DNA of 64,000 nt, from assembly GCA_020723325.1 (NCBI GenBank), contig DYJD01000001.1:310001-374000 (forward strand), given 5' to 3'. The position numbers were made by a program, and so were the translations under genes. Position 1 is the first letter of the stretch. Each line of letters starts with the position of its first letter. Below the pieces are notes generated by a model. It did not search any database. It worked only from the letters and a program-made list of their open reading frames with translations, and was not told the DNA's origin. Of the stretch, positions 9,700 through 18,727 are shown in pieces. The stretch comes from Desulfosudis oleivorans. Lineage in GTDB: Bacteria; Desulfobacterota; Desulfobacteria; Desulfobacterales; SURF-7.

Positions 9700-10163
9700 T
9701 AAAAGGATACATTAAAACCAAAGCATTGCAAGGAGAACTTATAATTTACCTCATCAGAATCAGCCGTAGGTTAAAGGTTGTTTCGGCTCAGTGGAAATGG
9801 TTCCGGCCGGCAGGCCTTCGTTCAGATCAATGTCAAAATCGGCAAGGTTTGTTCTTTAAGACAACGGAGGGGGATAAGTTTGGGATGAGGCCACAGCGGT
9901 AAAAATTTTTTGTCAAGATAATTTTTCGTAGAAATGCTGCCGTTAATTTGTGAACTGATCCTCGCTTATTTTTAAAGGATTTTTTACATGCAATTACCCA
10001 GTATTTTTCTTGACCCAGCGGTTTTCCCATGCCAGAATTCCCTCAAATATTTTTTGCCTTCTGAAAACATCCATGAAAACAGCGGATCAGACCATGGGAC
10101 CTTGGCTTGTGTAATGCGGGTCAAGCCGCTTCCGCTTCAGCCCCTTGCTTCAGAGGAAGATTC
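9700..10163. other. Intergenic region with weak dapF-like promoter
   Basis: No gene is supported across about 460 bases between divergent glnE and the dapF-like gene. A possible plus-strand promoter is TTGACC at 10010-10015 and CAGAAT at 10033-10038 with a 17-bp spacer, about 125 bases upstream of the start. I saw no riboswitch fold. Confidence 0.35.
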
Positions 10164-11018
10164 ATGAAATTCCATAAATACCACGGCCTGGGAAATGATT
10201 ATATCGTCATGGATCCGGATGAAACCGGTCTGGATACGTTGACGGTTCCCCAGATCCGTTGTATCTGCCATCGTCATTACGGCCTGGGTTCGGACGGGAT
10301 TCTGCTCGGGCCTTTGCCCGGCAAGGATGGTTTTGCCTTGCGGATCTTTAATCCCGATGGCAGTGAGGCGGAAAAAAGCGGCAATGGTTTGCGCATTTTT
10401 TCACGCTATCTTTGGGATAAGAAGCTGGTGGGACGACAGCCTTTTACCATCGCCACCTTGGGAGGCCCGGTAACCGCCACGATCCTTGCCGAAGGCCGCT
10501 TGATCACGGTGGATATGGGCCGGGTCAGTTTTCAAAGCCGGGATATTCCGGTGAACGGACCGGAGCGGGAAGTGTTGAACGAGACCATTGCGGTCAAGGG
10601 GGTAAGCTTCACTTTCTGCGCTGCCGGCATCGGCAATCCCCATTGTGTGATTCTGCGGGACAAGGCCCTGGCTTCCGAGGCCCACAAGTTCGGGCCGGCC
10701 ATTGAGATCCACGGGCTTTTTCCCAATAAAACCAATGTGCAGTTCATGGAAGTGCTGGATCGCGCCAATATCCGCATTGAGATCTGGGAACGGGGGGCCG
10801 GCTATACCCTGGCTTCGGGCAGCAGCAGCAGCGCCGCCGGCGCCGTGGCCCGCCGTTTGGGGCTTTGTGATGATCACATTACGGTGCACATGCCCGGGGG
10901 AAAGATCAGCCTTGAGATTCAAGCTGATTTCAGCGTTTCCATGACCGGTCCGGTGGTCAAAATCGGTGAAGGCCGCCTGTGGGCGGAAATGTTCAGCGCG
11001 GCGGACAAGCTGGAATAA
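10164..11018 (+). CDS. DapF-like protein lacking catalytic cysteines
   Basis: A 284-residue protein with the complete two-domain diaminopimelate epimerase fold signatures: MKFHKYHGLGNDYIVMDPD at the start, NPDGSEAEKSGNGLR in the first domain and WERGAGYTLASGSSSSAAGA in the second. Classical DapF uses two cysteines, in GNGxRC and ETLACGTG. Here these positions are Ile78 and Ser218, and the substrate-contacting Glu before TLA is Tyr214. It is therefore unlikely to racemise diaminopimelate by the two-base mechanism. I recall a sequence subfamily with the same SGNGLRIF and YTLASGSS signatures that is usually annotated as DapF, so this looks like a conserved divergent subfamily rather than decay. 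ATG 10164 is chosen because GAGGAAG (10153-10159) is well spaced; a longer frame from 10107 is not supported. It is followed 24 bases later by the NfeD/SPFH pair. Confidence 0.85.
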   Translation: MKFHKYHGLGNDYIVMDPDETGLDTLTVPQIRCICHRHYGLGSDGILLGPLPGKDGFALRIFNPDGSEAEKSGNGLRIFSRYLWDKKLVGRQPFTIATLGGPVTATILAEGRLITVDMGRVSFQSRDIPVNGPEREVLNETIAVKGVSFTFCAAGIGNPHCVILRDKALASEAHKFGPAIEIHGLFPNKTNVQFMEVLDRANIRIEIWERGAGYTLASGSSSSAAGAVARRLGLCDDHITVHMPGGKISLEIQADFSVSMTGPVVKIGEGRLWAEMFSAADKLE

Positions 11019-11042
11019 TTATGGGTAAAAGAGGCAGCAGCA

Positions 11043-11513
11043 ATGGAATTTAATCTGTATTATTGGCATTGGCTGATTTTCGGCGCCGCATTAATCATTT
11101 GCGAAATATTCATCCCGAGTTTCACCATTTTTTGGTTCGGGCTGGCCGGTGTGCTGGTCAGTCTCTGTCTTTTTGTAATGCCGGGCATGGCGATCCAGTG
11201 GCAATTGCTGCTATGGGGTTTGTTCTCAACTTTTTTTGCAATTTTTTGGTTTCGATACATGAAACCGCGCATGACGGATAACACCAAGGCCGGCATTGCC
11301 CGGGAGGCGGTCATCGGTGAAAGCGGACTGGTGATCCGGGAGCCGCTGGCCGGCACGCGCGGCGCCGTGCGTTTTGCCACGCCGCTGTTCGGCGCCGAGG
11401 AATGGCCTTTTCTCTGCGATGAAGATGTTGCCGTGGGTGAGCGGGTCTTTGTGGCGGACATTTCCGGCAACACCTTGATTGTTTCGAAACGGAACGGGAC
11501 TTCCAAAACTTGA
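11043..11513 (+). CDS. NfeD-family membrane protein
   Basis: A 156-residue short-form NfeD protein. Residues about 8-75 hold three hydrophobic segments (HWLIFGAALIICEIFIPSF and following), and residues about 85-150 form the OB-fold domain with the typical IGESGLVIREPLAGTRGAVR and GERVFVADISGNTLIV stretches. NfeD proteins partner with SPFH/stomatin proteins in membrane microdomains, and the next gene (33 bases downstream) encodes exactly such a partner. The protease domain of long NfeD proteins is absent. Confidence 0.92.
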   Translation: MEFNLYYWHWLIFGAALIICEIFIPSFTIFWFGLAGVLVSLCLFVMPGMAIQWQLLLWGLFSTFFAIFWFRYMKPRMTDNTKAGIAREAVIGESGLVIREPLAGTRGAVRFATPLFGAEEWPFLCDEDVAVGERVFVADISGNTLIVSKRNGTSKT

Positions 11514-11545
11514 AACCGATTTAAACACGAAAACGGAGGCGATTT

Positions 11546-12400
11546 ATGCAAGGAATCATTGTTGTGCTGGTTTTTGTGGTTTTGGTGATCGTGACCATCT
11601 TCCTGGGCGTCCGCATCGTGCCCCAAGGCAACAAATACGTGGTTCAGCGTTTGGGGAAATTCCACAAAACCCTGGGGCCGGGTCTCAATATCATCATTCC
11701 CTATATGGATACGGTGGCGTACAAAGTGACCACCAAGGATATTGTGCTGGATATCCCCTCCCAGGAGGTCATTACCAAGGACAATGCGGTTATCATCGTC
11801 AATGCCGTGGCCTATATCAATCTGATTTCGCCGGAAAAGGCGGTTTACGGGGTCGAGGATTACCGGGTGGCTATTCAGAACCTGGTCCAGACCTCCCTGC
11901 GCTCCATTATCGGTGAAATGGATCTGGATGACGCCCTGTCTTCCCGGGATACCATTAAAGCCAAATTGAAAACCGCCATTTCCGATGATATCGCCGACTG
12001 GGGCATTACCATGAAAACCGTCGAGATTCAGGATATCAATCCTTCCCAGACCATGCAGCGCGCCATGGAGGAACAGGCTGCGGCGGAACGGGCCCGCCGG
12101 GCCACCGTTACCCGGGCCGAAGGTGAAAAATCGGCGGCGATTCTAGAGGCTGAAGGCCGGCTGGAGGCTTCCAAACGGGATGCCCAGGCCCAGGTAGTAT
12201 TGGCGGAAGCCAGCCAGCGGTCCATTCAAAAAGTGACGGATGCCATTCAAACCAATGAACTGCCGGTAATGTTTCTTTTGGGTGAACGTTATATAGAAGC
12301 CCTGAAAGAGATTTCCGGCGCGGCCAATGCCAAGGTGGTATTGCTGCCGGCGGATATTCCGGCGGCGGTCAGGGGGATCATGGGTGCCGGCGCCAAGTAA
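11546..12400 (+). CDS. SPFH/Band 7 stomatin-like protein (QmcA type)
   Basis: A 284-residue membrane-anchored SPFH protein. Residues 1-20 are a hydrophobic anchor, the Band 7 domain follows (RIVPQGNKYVVQRLGKFH onward, with TKDNAVIIVNAVAYINL), and a charged Ala/Glu-rich coiled coil (about residues 165-235) precedes a C-terminal AKVVLLPADIPAAVRGIMG tail. Such proteins form oligomeric cages that organise the inner membrane and modulate proteases such as FtsH. AGGCG-type binding site precedes ATG 11546. Pairing with NfeD upstream is the classical arrangement. Confidence 0.94.
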   Translation: MQGIIVVLVFVVLVIVTIFLGVRIVPQGNKYVVQRLGKFHKTLGPGLNIIIPYMDTVAYKVTTKDIVLDIPSQEVITKDNAVIIVNAVAYINLISPEKAVYGVEDYRVAIQNLVQTSLRSIIGEMDLDDALSSRDTIKAKLKTAISDDIADWGITMKTVEIQDINPSQTMQRAMEEQAAAERARRATVTRAEGEKSAAILEAEGRLEASKRDAQAQVVLAEASQRSIQKVTDAIQTNELPVMFLLGERYIEALKEISGAANAKVVLLPADIPAAVRGIMGAGAK

Positions 12401-12524
12401 TTGCAGCCGGCCTTGAGCATGGTTTCAGTCGTATCCCGGCCGGAAGCCCCGCTCCTGACAGGAGGACGACTGAAAAATCAGGCCGGGCCCCATGATCCGG
12501 GCCGGCCCACATCAGGTGACGACC

Positions 12525-13769
12525 ATGTTGAGTGAAACGGAAAAATTGGATGCCCTGACGATTTTGGGAATCGAGCTGAATCGGGTTCAGGATCTGGATA
12601 TCCTGATGCAGAAAATCCTTTCCGAGGCACGGCGTTTCACCAACGCCGATGCCGGCTCCATCTACATTCGGGAGGGGAACGAACTGCATTTCAACTACAC
12701 CCAGAACGATACCCTCCAGCAGCGGCTTTCGTCCGGGGAGAAGCTGATTTACTCCATCTTCAGCATTCCCATTGACGAAAAGAGCATCGCCGGCTACGTG
12801 GCCGCCACCGGCGCCCCCCTGAATCTCGAGGATGTCTATGCCATCGACCCCACCCGGCCTTATCATTTCAGCAGGAAATTCGACGATGCCTCCCATTACA
12901 CCACGCGCTCGGCCTTGACCCTGCCCCTGAAGAACGCCAAGGGCGTGGTTCTCGGCGTGCTGCAGGTGATCAATGCCCGGGATGAAACCGGCGGATTCAT
13001 CCCTTTTTCCGCCAAAGACGAAATAATGATGACCCATTTTGCCAGCGTGGCCTCGGTGGCCTTGCGACGGGCCCAGATGACCCGCTCCATGATCTTGCGT
13101 ATGATCCGCATGGCGGAAATGCGTGATCCCAAGGAGACCGGCGCCCATGTCAATCGCGTGGCCGGGTACGCCATTGAGATCTATGAAAAATGGGCCCAGA
13201 ACCACGGCCACGACATTCACGAGATTGAAAAGAATCGCGATATTTTCCGGATGGCGGCCATGCTCCATGACGTGGGCAAAATCGCCATATCCGATCAAAT
13301 TTTGAAAAAACCGGGCCGCTTCAACACCGAGGAATTTGAAATCATGAAGCAGCATACAATTTTCGGAGCCCAGTTGTTTCATGACCGCCAGTCGGATTTT
13401 GACGAAGTGGCGGCCCAGGTGGCCTTGACCCACCATGAATGGTGGAACGGTATGGGATATCCCGGGCATGTGGACCCCCTTACCAACACTCCTTTGGTTG
13501 AATACGGTCTTTGCAACGGAAAGCCCAAAGGCAAACAAGGCCATGAAATTCCCATTTTCGGCCGGGTGGTTTCCTTGGTGGATGTATACGACGCCCTTTG
13601 TTCGGCCAGGGTGTACAAGGAAGCCTGGGATGAATCAAAAGTATTGTCCATTATCAAAGAGGGGTCCGGTCTTCAATTTGATCCGGAGTTGGTTGAAATT
13701 TTTTTCGCTTCCATGGATATAATTCGTTCCATTCAAAGTCGATATCAGGATAAAAACAAGTATAGTTAG
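12525..13769 (+). CDS. GAF-HD-GYP cyclic-di-GMP phosphodiesterase
   Basis: About 414 residues. An N-terminal GAF domain (about 15-180, with NADAGSIYIREGNELHF) is fused to an HD-GYP domain (about 190-400). The catalytic motifs are complete: HDVGK at 248-252, HHE from residue 303 and GYP at 311-313. HD-GYP proteins hydrolyse cyclic-di-GMP or related dinucleotides at a bi- or trinuclear metal centre. ATG 12525 is preferred over ATG 12492 because AGGTG (12514-12518) is correctly spaced. The next small membrane-protein gene follows after 26 bases. It is cytoplasmic, with no membrane segments. Confidence 0.92.
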   Translation: MLSETEKLDALTILGIELNRVQDLDILMQKILSEARRFTNADAGSIYIREGNELHFNYTQNDTLQQRLSSGEKLIYSIFSIPIDEKSIAGYVAATGAPLNLEDVYAIDPTRPYHFSRKFDDASHYTTRSALTLPLKNAKGVVLGVLQVINARDETGGFIPFSAKDEIMMTHFASVASVALRRAQMTRSMILRMIRMAEMRDPKETGAHVNRVAGYAIEIYEKWAQNHGHDIHEIEKNRDIFRMAAMLHDVGKIAISDQILKKPGRFNTEEFEIMKQHTIFGAQLFHDRQSDFDEVAAQVALTHHEWWNGMGYPGHVDPLTNTPLVEYGLCNGKPKGKQGHEIPIFGRVVSLVDVYDALCSARVYKEAWDESKVLSIIKEGSGLQFDPELVEIFFASMDIIRSIQSRYQDKNKYS

Positions 13770-13795
13770 AGCTTAAAAGGGAAGGAGAAGAGATC

Positions 13796-14074
13796 ATGTC
13801 CAAGTTTGCTGGTGCCGGCGTGTTGAGCTGCCTGTTCGGTTTGTTGACCATTGGATATCAGGGCATCAAAAGCCTCATGGACGCCAAAACAGGCTACCAA
13901 GTGGTGCATATCATCGACTTGTTTGATGCGGATTTCATCGACCAAATGGACAGCGCTCGCTGGCATGGCTTTCAGAGCATGGCCGACTGGTTGCTGGACA
14001 AGCCGCTTTACGCTGCCTTTCTTGTAGTGGGCGGCATCCTGTTGCTTGTCAGCACTTTTTTCTGGAAACGGTGA
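13796..14074 (+). CDS. Small membrane protein of unknown function
   Basis: A 92-residue protein that I do not recognise. It has an N-terminal hydrophobic segment (GAGVLSCLFGLLTIGYQGI), a soluble middle with several Asp and aromatic residues, and a strong C-terminal membrane segment (AAFLVVGGILLLVSTFFW) ending in KR. The ribosome binding site GGAAGGAG is well placed. It follows the HD-GYP gene by 26 bases and converges with the radical SAM gene. Confidence 0.7.
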   Translation: MSKFAGAGVLSCLFGLLTIGYQGIKSLMDAKTGYQVVHIIDLFDADFIDQMDSARWHGFQSMADWLLDKPLYAAFLVVGGILLLVSTFFWKR

Positions 14075-14097
14075 TCCAAAGCCCCAGGGGCACGGGT

Positions 14098-15513
14098 CTA
14101 AAAATATTCCTGGAGCCCTTGGGGAATGAATTCATGGATCATCACTTCCCGCCATTTATCGGTTTTCAAAGCATCCGGGCCGGGGGGGCGGCCGGTTCCA
14201 AGCACCTGGCCCAACCACACGCATTCCTCCTTTGAAAGTTCCAGGGCCGCGGTTTTGCGTTTTTCCAGCACAATGCTTTTGGTCTTGTTCAGGCGGATTT
14301 CCTTGAAAAGGTGCCGGTAGGAAACTTGCGGCCGCAGGGCCGCCTCATAATAGGTCAGGGTGGCGGTGAATTGCGTAAAATCAACCAGCGGCCAGGCTGG
14401 GCGGCCCACAAAAAGCAGGGTTCCTTTTCCTTCCAGGGACCATACGGCCGGGTCCAGACCTTGGCGGCCGAAATTTTCAACCAGAAGCCCCAGGTTCTCA
14501 GAAGAACCCTTGAGACAAAGGGCGCGAATGAAGCCGTTTTCCGTGATGTCTTCATGGGCTTTTTTCAGCAGCCGGGCGTTTTTTTTGCGGGCGGCAGCAC
14601 CCTGGTGGCGGTGTTTATAGACAAAGGAGCAATAATTGATGGGCAGATCGATCTGCGCAAGCACCGTATGATGCAGCAGTCGCAGGGCCGCAAGTTCCGA
14701 GGCCAGGACCGTCACTTTTTCGCCATGCAGGTAGGTATAGTCCCGCGGGATCAATTTGGCGCTGTTATAGGGAGTCAGGCGCAGTTGATGCAGATTGAGG
14801 AAATTGACTCCCATGGCCTGCATTTCAAGCACTTTTTGTTTGAGCAGGTCATAGTCTTCCGGAATCATCGGTATCTCCACCGTCACCACCGGTATGATAC
14901 CGACGGCTCGGCCCAAAGGGGCAAGCTGGTAGTTGACGGCGCCGATGTCAAAGCGGATTTCATCCAGCCCCGCATCTGCAAGCAGTTTCAGTTTTTCCGT
15001 TGTAACCAGACTGCCGTTGGTATACAGCCAGACATGGCAAGCGGAGCCGAACCTGCCTTTGATGGCCTTCAAGTATTGCAGGGCGCGCTCAAAAACCAGG
15101 AAGGGTTCGCCGCCGCTTAGGCCCACCCCTTTATAGTTAAAGGCGGCAAGATAATCCGCATAGTCAACGGCCCGGGTAAAGGGCACAGTCTGGGTTACCG
15201 GCGGGCCGTCATCATCCTGGGCTGTGGGGCAATAGAAACAACCGCAGTTGCATCGGCCGGCGATGAACAAGCAGGACCAGTCGCCATTGCCGCAGTGGAT
15301 ACAGCCTGGTGAAAGCCGCCGGCAGTCCAGTTTGGTGTCGTGATATCCCAGGGAGATTTTGCCTGAAAGTTCCTGCAGCAGGGCCGACCGCTCCCTTTCA
15401 AAATTAAGGGCCTGTTCCGGCAGGAGCCATTGCAGGCGCTGGTAATCCGGGCCGTACTCCTCCTGATTGGCGTTGATGATCCGGTTGCGGGTTTGGGAAT
15501 CGGTATTCAGCAT
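14098..15513 (-). CDS. Radical SAM protein, PflA-like
   Basis: A 471-residue radical SAM enzyme. The cluster motif is CNCGCFYC (CX3CX2C) and the SAM-binding GGEP motif is in VGLSGGEPFLVFERA, followed by HVWLYTNGSL. Before the core there is an extra Cys-rich stretch (CRRLSPGCIHCGNGDWSC) that could hold a further cluster or zinc. The long C-terminal half is not a recognised SPASM domain. It is related to pyruvate-formate-lyase activating enzyme-like proteins, but no glycyl radical enzyme is nearby. It begins 11 bases after the stop of the LTA-synthase-like gene, so the two are probably translated from one mRNA. Substrate unknown. Confidence 0.85.
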   Translation of the reverse strand: MLNTDSQTRNRIINANQEEYGPDYQRLQWLLPEQALNFERERSALLQELSGKISLGYHDTKLDCRRLSPGCIHCGNGDWSCLFIAGRCNCGCFYCPTAQDDDGPPVTQTVPFTRAVDYADYLAAFNYKGVGLSGGEPFLVFERALQYLKAIKGRFGSACHVWLYTNGSLVTTEKLKLLADAGLDEIRFDIGAVNYQLAPLGRAVGIIPVVTVEIPMIPEDYDLLKQKVLEMQAMGVNFLNLHQLRLTPYNSAKLIPRDYTYLHGEKVTVLASELAALRLLHHTVLAQIDLPINYCSFVYKHRHQGAAARKKNARLLKKAHEDITENGFIRALCLKGSSENLGLLVENFGRQGLDPAVWSLEGKGTLLFVGRPAWPLVDFTQFTATLTYYEAALRPQVSYRHLFKEIRLNKTKSIVLEKRKTAALELSKEECVWLGQVLGTGRPPGPDALKTDKWREVMIHEFIPQGLQEYF

Positions 15514-15524
15514 GGAGGCCTTAT

Positions 15525-17498
15525 TCAGTTCGCTGCTTGTTGCCGGTGCAAGGCTGTTTGATTCCGGATCAGGGCCTGGTTGTAAATTTGAATGAATGAC
15601 TTCAAGCCTTCCTCCAATTCCGCTGAGATATCCGGCCGGCTGGGGATGAGATTGTCGGCCAAGTCCGGATCTTTTATATAATCATACAGGGCCATGCTTC
15701 TTTCCCCGGTAAAATGTAGGACAAGGTCGCCCTGGATGAGTTGGTAGACATCTTCCTGAAAGCTGAGGGCCTGGCCCGGCTGTTTTTCATCAAATATGCT
15801 CCGGCCGAATCCAAAAAAAGGACGGTCGTAATGCAGATAATCCAGCACACTGGGGAGGATATCGATCTGCTGGGCAACCCGGCGGTGGACACCTTGCAGT
15901 TGCGGATCACCAGGGCAGAAAAAAATAAGCGGAACAGCATAGCGTCCCACCCGGGATTGGTAAAAGGGCGTTCTGGCCTGGGCCGTGTGATCCGCCGTGA
16001 TGATGAACAAGGTGTTTGGATACCAATCCAAAGAGGCCGCTGTTTCAAAAAAATGCTGCAAGGACCGGTCCGCGTAGCGAATGGTGCGGTGAATGGGGTG
16101 GGCGCCCTCCGGGAATTGATCGGCGACTTCCGGCGGCAGCATGTAGGGGTGATGGGAGGAAAGCGAAAAGATCACTGCCAGAAACGGGCGGGGTTGCCCA
16201 TGGATTTTTTCCGCCACATACTGGAAAAAGGGATCATCGTGTACTCCCCAGAGGCCGGCCACCTGTTTCACAAAGGCCTTGTCATGTTCGCCCCAGCGGC
16301 CCTGATAACGATCATTCTGTACAAAATCGTCCAACCCCCAATAGGTTTCAAAGCCTGCGCCGGCGCTGAAGGCATCCAGGTCCAGGGAACCTCTTTTGGC
16401 GCCGTGGAAGAAAGCCGTATGATAGCCCTTGGCGGCCAGCAGCACTGCCAGGCCGTCCGTCCGGTTGGCCGAATAGGGCGAAGAGATAAAGGGGGTGGTC
16501 ATCAAGGAGGGGATGCCGGCCACCACCGCCGGAATGCCGGATATGGAATCCGTGCCATTGGCAAAGGCCCTGCTGCAAAAGAGCCCTTTGGCAGCCAGGG
16601 AGTCCAGGAAGGGCGTCAGGTTTTCTTCCCCATAGGGTGGGCCCATATACTCCCTGGAAAAGCTTTCCATGATAAAGACGACCACATTTTTCGGCTGAAA
16701 AGGCTCGGCCGATCGGGGAGTATGTTGATAAATGCGCATCTTCTCATTCAATTCGGTTTCGGAAAAATAGGATTTCAGTTCAAGATGATGATGGCCCAGG
16801 GTGCTGATGATGGAAAAAGGGGTATTGATAACCAGGGCCACATTGCGGGGGCCGGCCATTCCGGCGGCTGTTTTGAGGCTGATGGGGGTGTCTTGCAGCC
16901 CGCCCCGGATGGAAACGATGATGACCAGGATGCCCAAAATGAACACCAGGCTCTGGCCGGCATAATATGGAACCCCCGGCCTTTCAGGACAAGCCGGCAG
17001 GGATAAACGGCGGTAGCCCATGATCAATAGAAGGGTCAACAGTGCCCAACCTGCTGCAACATACCAATAGTCCCAGAGGAATCTGGGTAAGAGCCTGAGC
17101 ACGTCGTCGCCCATGCCGATGAAGGTGAACAAATGGCTGGTGGAGCGCTTGTTGATGAAACGGTAGTATTCAAAGTCAATGCAATTCAGCAGCAGGGGAA
17201 AGCAGTTGGTCAGAATGAAGAAGTAAAACAGGATGGTTTGGGCGCGCTTTTCGGATATTCGGCCCAGGGGAAAAAGAGAGATCAGGATAAAAGGGGCGTT
17301 GATAATGGCCAGGACAGCGAGGTCGAACCGCAATCCTAAAACCAGCAGCTTGATCAGCTCCCCCGAATCCACCCATGGAAAGAGCTGCTGGTTGAACATA
17401 AAAAAACCAATACGGCAAAGGGAATAAATCCCCAAAAGCAGAGCGATTCTTTTCAGCAAAAGCACTACGGTTGCCGCCATATATCGTCCAATACCCAA
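15525..17498 (-). CDS. LTA synthase-like sulfatase-fold phosphotransferase
   Basis: An inner-membrane protein with about five N-terminal membrane segments followed by a periplasmic alkaline-phosphatase/sulfatase-fold domain. It resembles LtaS, OpgB/MdoB and related phosphoglycerol transferases. Active-site signatures visible are the metal-binding VVVFIMESFSREYMG, the nucleophile Thr in ANGTDSISGIP, and LFIITADHTA. Substrate could be an osmoregulated glucan, O-antigen or lipid; not determinable here. The open frame extends to a TTG at 17618, but the only good ribosome binding site is AGGAGG at 17503-17508, 4-5 bases before TTG 17498; ATG 17480 is another candidate. It is followed by the radical SAM gene. 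Confidence 0.88.
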   Translation of the reverse strand: MGIGRYMAATVVLLLKRIALLLGIYSLCRIGFFMFNQQLFPWVDSGELIKLLVLGLRFDLAVLAIINAPFILISLFPLGRISEKRAQTILFYFFILTNCFPLLLNCIDFEYYRFINKRSTSHLFTFIGMGDDVLRLLPRFLWDYWYVAAGWALLTLLLIMGYRRLSLPACPERPGVPYYAGQSLVFILGILVIIVSIRGGLQDTPISLKTAAGMAGPRNVALVINTPFSIISTLGHHHLELKSYFSETELNEKMRIYQHTPRSAEPFQPKNVVVFIMESFSREYMGPPYGEENLTPFLDSLAAKGLFCSRAFANGTDSISGIPAVVAGIPSLMTTPFISSPYSANRTDGLAVLLAAKGYHTAFFHGAKRGSLDLDAFSAGAGFETYWGLDDFVQNDRYQGRWGEHDKAFVKQVAGLWGVHDDPFFQYVAEKIHGQPRPFLAVIFSLSSHHPYMLPPEVADQFPEGAHPIHRTIRYADRSLQHFFETAASLDWYPNTLFIITADHTAQARTPFYQSRVGRYAVPLIFFCPGDPQLQGVHRRVAQQIDILPSVLDYLHYDRPFFGFGRSIFDEKQPGQALSFQEDVYQLIQGDLVLHFTGERSMALYDYIKDPDLADNLIPSRPDISAELEEGLKSFIQIYNQALIRNQTALHRQQAAN

Positions 17499-17696
17499 AC
17501 ATCCTCCTGAAGGAAAAAATCCGAAATTCGAATATCGAAACAAATTCAAATCAGCGGATTTCCGTTTCGCAATTCCGGTTGAATTGATCTCATTAGCCTG
17601 ATCCGGTGTTGTTTTCAACCGATATTGAAGGAATGGATGAAGATTTCATTTGCATTGGACTTTACATCAGGCCTTTAATAAGTATCTGCCTGGGTT

Positions 17697-18725
17697 CTAT
17701 GGTTTAATCATGACCTTCATCTGATCCGGCAAGGGCGATGAGAGCTGCTGGAAGGTATTCTGGACCTCATCAAAACCAATGGTTTTGGTAACCAGGTCTT
17801 CCACTGCAAGGCGTTTTTCAGCAATGAATGTGAGGGCTGTGTCGAATTCATCCAGGTGATAGGCAAAGGCTCCGAGGATGCGGATTTCTTTGATCACCGC
17901 AAGGAGGGTGGGGATTTGTTGCGCGGCAAAGCTGATTCCTGCCAGAACCAGGGTCCCCCTGGGTTTCAGGGCTGCAAGGGCCGCATGGCAGCCCTGATCT
18001 TTTGCCGAAGTTTCAATGGCCATGTCAAAGCCGCTGCCGGAAAGCTTTTTCAGTTTGCAGACCAATTCCGGATCTTTGCCATTCAGAACCGCATCCACAT
18101 CCCCCCTGCTTTTGGCAAAAGCCCTTCGAAAAGCATCCACTTCCGATAAAACTACCAGGCCGGCGCCGGCAATTCTAGCCCAGGCTGCAACTAGAACACC
18201 GATGGGGCCGCCCCCCACAATGAGAACACGGTCGCCGACCTTGATTCCGGCCTGACGTACAGCGTGTAAGGCCACGGCAGCCGGTTCGATCAGCACGGCC
18301 TGCTTATCGGAGATTGAATCCGGCAGGGCGCGCACCATGTCGGGCCGCAGCAGCATGTATTCAGCGAAGGCTCCGGGGCTGTTGTTGCCGGGGATGGGCC
18401 GTTTCATGCCCTGAAGGCAGAGATGGCTTAAGCCGCCCGTGCAACTCTCGCAAAATCCGCAAGGATTCAGAGGCAGGGCCGTGATCCTGGCCTCTTTTGC
18501 AAGATCGCTGCGTGGGCCGGGATCATCCACTGTTCCGCAGAATTCATGGCCCAGGATCAAGCCCGGTTTTCCGTCCATACCCAGGCCGGATTGCCAGTAG
18601 TGAAGATCCGAACCGCAGATGCCGCAGGCGCAAACCCGCATGCGCACTTGCCGGCCGTCTGTTTCCGGCATGGGGACTTCCGCTAATTTCAATAAGCGCG
18701 GTCCTTCCAATCGGATTGCATGCAT
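17697..18725 (-). CDS. Zinc-dependent medium-chain alcohol dehydrogenase
   Basis: A 342-residue MDR-family dehydrogenase similar to sorbitol and threonine dehydrogenases. The catalytic zinc region is CGICGSDLHYW and GHEFCG, the structural zinc is held by four Cys in CGFCESCTGGLSHLC, and the Rossmann fold shows VLIVGGGPIGVLVAAW. It should oxidise a secondary alcohol or polyol with NAD(P). ATG 18725 has AGGAGG seven bases upstream and lies only 2 bases after the stop of the molybdopterin oxidoreductase, so the two genes are clearly coupled. The divergent GntR-type regulator is the likely controller. Confidence 0.92.
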   Translation of the reverse strand: MHAIRLEGPRLLKLAEVPMPETDGRQVRMRVCACGICGSDLHYWQSGLGMDGKPGLILGHEFCGTVDDPGPRSDLAKEARITALPLNPCGFCESCTGGLSHLCLQGMKRPIPGNNSPGAFAEYMLLRPDMVRALPDSISDKQAVLIEPAAVALHAVRQAGIKVGDRVLIVGGGPIGVLVAAWARIAGAGLVVLSEVDAFRRAFAKSRGDVDAVLNGKDPELVCKLKKLSGSGFDMAIETSAKDQGCHAALAALKPRGTLVLAGISFAAQQIPTLLAVIKEIRILGAFAYHLDEFDTALTFIAEKRLAVEDLVTKTIGFDEVQNTFQQLSSPLPDQMKVMIKP

Positions 18726-18727
18726 GT

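Noticed and set aside
12378-13544. Minus-strand 388-residue frame opposite the HD-GYP gene
   Set aside because: The plus strand holds complete catalytic motifs; this is its shadow.
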